A DNA stretch of 64,000 nt from Acanthaster planci. Taxonomy: Eukaryota > Echinodermata > Asteroidea > Valvatida > Acanthasteridae. Where the stretch lies: assembly GCF_001949145.1 (NCBI RefSeq), contig NW_019091450.1, forward strand, positions 99,151 through 163,150. Direction: 5' to 3'. Position 1 is the stretch's first letter; each line of letters opens with the position of its first letter. Positions 60,053 to 64,000 of the stretch are shown here, piece by piece. The notes below the pieces were generated by a model, which was not told where the DNA came from, did no database searches, and was given only the letters and a program-made list of their open reading frames with translations. Both the position numbers and the translations under genes were made by a program.

Positions 60053-62659
60053 ATGACCATTTAAAACAAGACCACTGAACTTTCCCATTTAATTTTCATA
60101 TGTATTTGTCAATTAATATGTGTTGATTACATTAAATTCATTTACATTAAAAAAGTTGATTAACACAATAACTGCAAGGGAAAAACTTCGTCGTTTCTCA
60201 CTATTCTTTCGGTATTTAGTGTGACATTTTTGATGACCTGTTTCATGTGACATTTCATACTGCTGGCAAAACAAATTGTTTGCATGTGTATTTTTTAACT
60301 AACCTATCAACAGAAAGGTGAATTATGATATCGGATAAATCTCCAAATGATATTCCTTTTAATTGAGAATATAGGTGCCATCATAATTTGATATAAGAGC
60401 GTAACATTTTGTTCCCCCAGTTGTAACGAAGTGAAAATCATTTTTGGCTGTTTAAAACAAAGAAAAAGCTGTTGCAAATCATTTTGAAAACCTAAAATAT
60501 CAACTCTAAGTACTCCCCAGAATACCTCCTACTAACTTGTGTCTGAGATCCCAAACATTTCTTAAGATATCCTTGTCAATTCTCGTCAAGAACATTTTGG
60601 TTATTCGCAAAATTATTACATTGTAAACAAACAAGTTTGTACAACGTCCAACGTTCGCCCGAGTCGGGATCATATTGTAAGCCTGCATGGGCTGTCACGT
60701 GATCATCACATGACACAGACGTGCCAAGTTACCACCATTCCTTCATCGTCGAGAAATTTTGATTGAAGTTTTTGTTACACGTTACGCTGTGACAAAAAGT
60801 TACAGGTTTCTTCTCAAGGCATGAAGGTAAAACTTACCTGAAACTTAATGTATTTGCCGAAAAAAGCCACTTGCCACTTAAAAATTACAAATAAAAATGA
60901 GCGTTTGGAAGAAAAGAAACATGTTTCCCCTTTGAATCAGAAACGCTTGTTGTCTTCGCCATTTTTCATTTGTGGGTTTACCTTTATGCTAATGTCTGTT
61001 AACGATGTCATGACACGCCGGCCTAACGGTCCATTCACAGCGTGCTGTGTCAAGTTGGTACACGTGCGCCGGCGACTGCCTTGTGAGCGGTGGAACGTTC
61101 GGTGGGAGTGACCACATGGAAACAGTGTAATGCACATTACGCCTCTGGGGAAACAGTCACTGGCACGTGTGCCGTGCCGACTTGGCATGCTGGTGCTATT
61201 TTGTGAATGTTCTGCTGGGCCAGCATGCTGTGACGTCATCAACATACATTAGCATCCAGCTCAAATCACAAAATTGGACGTGGGGATTTTGTTGAACTTT
61301 TTAGCATAAATGCTTCGTGACATCAAACTTTCTTTGCATTCCACTTGAATAAAAATGTTAACCGGCATCTAAGTACATGTATCTCTGCAACTCTGAATTC
61401 TTTGAAATTTTCTTCATCATCCAGTAAAGACAGAAGTTTTGTTTTTAACTTTCAAGTAGGCCAGTGGGTGCGTGACAAGTTTTTATAGACCTACCTGTTC
61501 AGTCAAGACAGTCCAACCTCGTTAATAAAAGCACTTTAAATACAACATTCTCCTTTAACAAGAATTCTTTTTTATGCCCCAATCCTTAGTTTTTTTACAC
61601 TTTCATTATAAAAGGTTTCATTTTTTTATTCACAAATGTTGAACCCACTGCAATATGTGCAATGTTTAGTGACATTTGTAATGCTTTATGGCATCAAAAT
61701 TGCTTTGCATTAATTCCCATTCATCAGAAATATGGACAGGTTTAAAACTTCAAAACACTTAATGTTTCTGGCAAAGGTGCACAAGCTAAATGGCATGCAT
61801 ACAGTACCTATGAGCTGTTCCATATATTTCCTATTTTAAGCAACTTTGGGTTAAACCGAATGAAACTTTGCAAAATAATTTTAAAAATAGCCAAAAAGTG
61901 AATTTTTGGGCAAAATGTTTGTCCATTTTTATGCCGCCTGAAACCCTATCTAGAAAAAACAACTAGTGATGAGAAAATATGGCATGTACACAAAACAAAA
62001 TTGGCAACAGTTGGAAAAAACCTTTACTAACCAAAAATGACATGCATGGAACCATCATATTTGGTTTCTCTGTTACACGTCGAATAATTTCCTGCACCAC
62101 TGCACAAATTGAGTCTGTACACATCAAATAGTTATTCAAAGCACGAATTATTTTTTGCGTGAATCTATTATCAATTACATATCAGCAAGTTTTGAATTTG
62201 TTTAGACAATTTTGAAATTTTGACCACCATGTCACACATTTGGCCCTCTCTTTAAAATTGGCTGACCTTGAGCATTTCCTCCCCATGTACAGCCATTGCA
62301 CACTTTGTTTTTTTCTCTGGAATGGAAGGTTTGATGCATTCTCAGCATTTAGTGCTGTTTTGCGCCAGTGCAGTCAAAAGTAGGTGCACATAAAGGGTGC
62401 AGTCTACTAATTCAAGTGAGAATTTCTGGCCAGCTCATTGGCATTAAAAGCGCCCCCGCAGTATCTTTTGAAATTTGAGATAGTATGACCCCAAAATGGT
62501 GAGAACGTGCAAATCTTCGCCAGGATCATTTTTCTGGGTCTTTGGGCTTTCATCAGAGAGCAGAATGGCTAAAAAGTACCGTTGAAAAATGGTGTTAAGT
62601 GCCCGAGAAAGTTAAGGGTTGCCACTTGAGAAATGGCTGCAAGCAGTCTTAGGAAATGT
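60053..62659. other. Intergenic; one degenerate MITE
   Basis: No gene was recognised. The open frames at 60848-61111 and 60937-61245 overlap in opposite senses and lack domain signatures. One TACATGTA lies near 61374. Confidence 0.4.
61509..61616. mobile_element. Degenerate relative of the 31760 MITE
   Basis: CAGTCCAACCTCGTTAATA and the following about 90 bp align with the first half of the element at 31760 (shared ...CCCCAATC...TTTCATT... blocks). The right end is missing or too decayed to see. Confidence 0.55.
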
Positions 62660-62868
62660 CACTTTTTGGGGGGAAATTTTTATTTATGGGAATAATTAAA
62701 AATGTAATCAATTAACCCATAGAAAACTGAAAAGAAATTGAAAGATCATGGACCATACAATAATTTAACATGTTTCAGAAACCTCAGGGATATTGATACG
62801 CATGTTATTGGGCCCCGACCAATGCCAATTTTACACTTTTTTAAATTGGGTTTAAATTAGTGGACTAC
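62660..62868. repeat. Dispersed direct repeat, copy 2
   Basis: Counterpart of 58280-58495, same orientation, about 4.4 kb away. Confidence 0.65.
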
Positions 62869-63600
62869 GCCCACAGCGCGCATGCATGTGACGGCCGCGA
62901 CGCAATGTCATGGATTTGAGCATGAGCAGGTGAGTAGGCCTTGGCCTACTTTGAGTTTGCGCTGGGATAATGTTTGCTGTGTCTATGCTGACAGGCTAAT
63001 TAATCAGAGAGAAAAGCGACCAGAAACAAGCTAATAAAACGAAATACCCCTGCGTTCCTGCATCCTGACACCGTAGGGGCCTACTGGTCACATTGAAACA
63101 CCGACCAAACTTTTCAAAGCACACAAAAAACGTGGACACGGTGAAGTCAGAGGAAAGCAGGTAACGGTACTTCAAGTCTCCAGTGATAAATGCAAACATC
63201 CATGCTAGCTTCCCCCCCCCATGTGATCCTCATGAAACAACTGCATGCCGTTTCCCAGTCTTGTTACATTTCGCATTTGTAATATCATTAAATGCGCTGA
63301 AAGAAGTTTAATGCAGCCAGAAACATAACTACCAGTAAATGAAAGTTAAACGCACAAATAGAAAATATGAAAGAAAAAAGAATTTACTTACAGAAGAGCA
63401 TTTTTTGTTGCAGGGTGGTTGTGGAAGGTGCAGGGAAAAGTCTGTTTCATGTTTCACTTTATGAATTGTTGTCCAAATGACGTATCCAGGGGTCTAAAAA
63501 TAGCTACCGTACATTGTTAATCCTAGGAGCTTAAGGGGTACTTCCCCCAGACACCCACTGGGGCATTGCCTCTTGACCCTACCAGGGGCCCCAACTAGGG
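62869..63600. other. Intergenic, no gene seen
   Basis: Contains a short C-run near 63212. The minus-strand open frame at 62996-63199 has no recognisable domain. Confidence 0.4.
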
Positions 63601-64000
63601 ATTCTAACCATCCTTGCTTGAGCGACCAATCCTACATGTAGCTCTAGTCTCAGCAATATAACCAGCAGGCTGGTGAGCTTGACCCTCTAATCAGCCAAGC
63701 TTTATTGACCAATCTTATCTCTAGTCCAGCAATGTGATTCAGCCAGTGAACGTGAGCTTCTAACCATCTAGGCCCGAGTGACCAATCCTGTCTCTAGTGT
63801 CGGCAACATGAACCAGCAGATGAACTTGAGCTTCAAACCATCCAGGCTTGACTGATAAATCCTAGCTTTGGTCTCATCAGTGACATGTACTAGCTGGAGA
63901 ACATGATTGAGCCGCTTACCATCTTGGAGTGAGTGACCAGCGATTCAGCAATATTAACCAACAGGTGGACTTTAGCCACTAAAAACTATCCATACATGAA
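63601..64000. repeat. Minisatellite array, about 75-bp diverged units, runs off the window
   Basis: At least five units starting near GACCAATCC (63623, 63706, 63780) and more diverged ones after 63850. Shared words include AACCATCC, GACCAATC, TCTAGTCT, CAGCAA, ACCAGCAGGTGA and GAGCTT. Period varies from about 70 to 85 bp. It belongs to the same family as the unit interrupted by the gypsy element at 50040. Confidence 0.8.

Noticed and set aside
1-64000. CRISPR array, operon or bacterial/phage system
   Set aside because: No spaced direct repeats of CRISPR type and no compact gene clusters; introns and transposon types show eukaryotic DNA.

Overview
The window looks like nuclear DNA from a marine invertebrate, most likely a deuterostome. 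My best guess is an echinoderm, with a hemichordate or cephalochordate as alternatives. The basis is AT-rich intergenic sequence, split genes with GT-AG introns, decayed LINE and Ty3/gypsy elements, fibrinogen-domain lectin genes and an expanded alpha-kinase family. No species can be named from sequence alone. One assembly gap lies at 59126-59399 and a single N at 11613.

Layout. Four alpha-kinase (MHCK/EF2K-type) paralogs, each with an uninterrupted coding exon, are spread over the left 39 kb: AK1 (2242-3135, minus), AK2 (14862-15827, plus), AK3 (22315-23235, plus) and AK4 (37889-38959, minus, broken by one in-frame TAG). Two four-exon fibrinogen-related genes lie among and beyond them: FReD-A (27810-30736, minus) and FReD-B (43372-47364, minus). 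The two FReD genes have the same exon plan and share a block of upstream sequence, so they arose by segmental duplication. Between the genes are a 2.5-3.3 kb tandem duplication (8133-14006) carrying a tRNA-like sequence in each copy, a decayed LINE (about 19885-21411), two further LINE fragments, a TA-flanked MITE, a hairpin MITE-like repeat and a few candidate exons.

The right-hand part (50044-57459) is a degenerate but structurally complete Ty3/gypsy LTR retrotransposon. It has two LTRs, a primer-binding-site candidate, a polypurine tract, a 4-bp target duplication and gag/pol remnants. It sits inside a roughly 75-bp minisatellite whose other array is at the right edge of the window.

Functional reading. 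Three kinases begin with an N-myristoylation-type motif (MGxxQSNT). The fourth has a Cys-rich hydrophobic N-terminus instead, and AK4 also carries a hydrophobic C-terminal tail. AK2 has lost the catalytic Asp and looks like a pseudokinase. The FReD proteins have a hydrophobic N-terminal leader, a coiled coil and a C-terminal recognition domain. The interleaving suggests a cluster pairing secreted or surface recognition proteins with membrane-tethered kinases, possibly immune; this is inference.

The most unusual signal is the palindrome TACATGTA. At several places where a homologous sequence is available (LTR versus LTR, minisatellite copy versus copy, pol against its usual spacing), plain TA has become TACATGTA by a clean 6-bp gain. 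That is the form expected of a TA-target transposon excision footprint. TAGGCCTA may be a second motif of the same kind.
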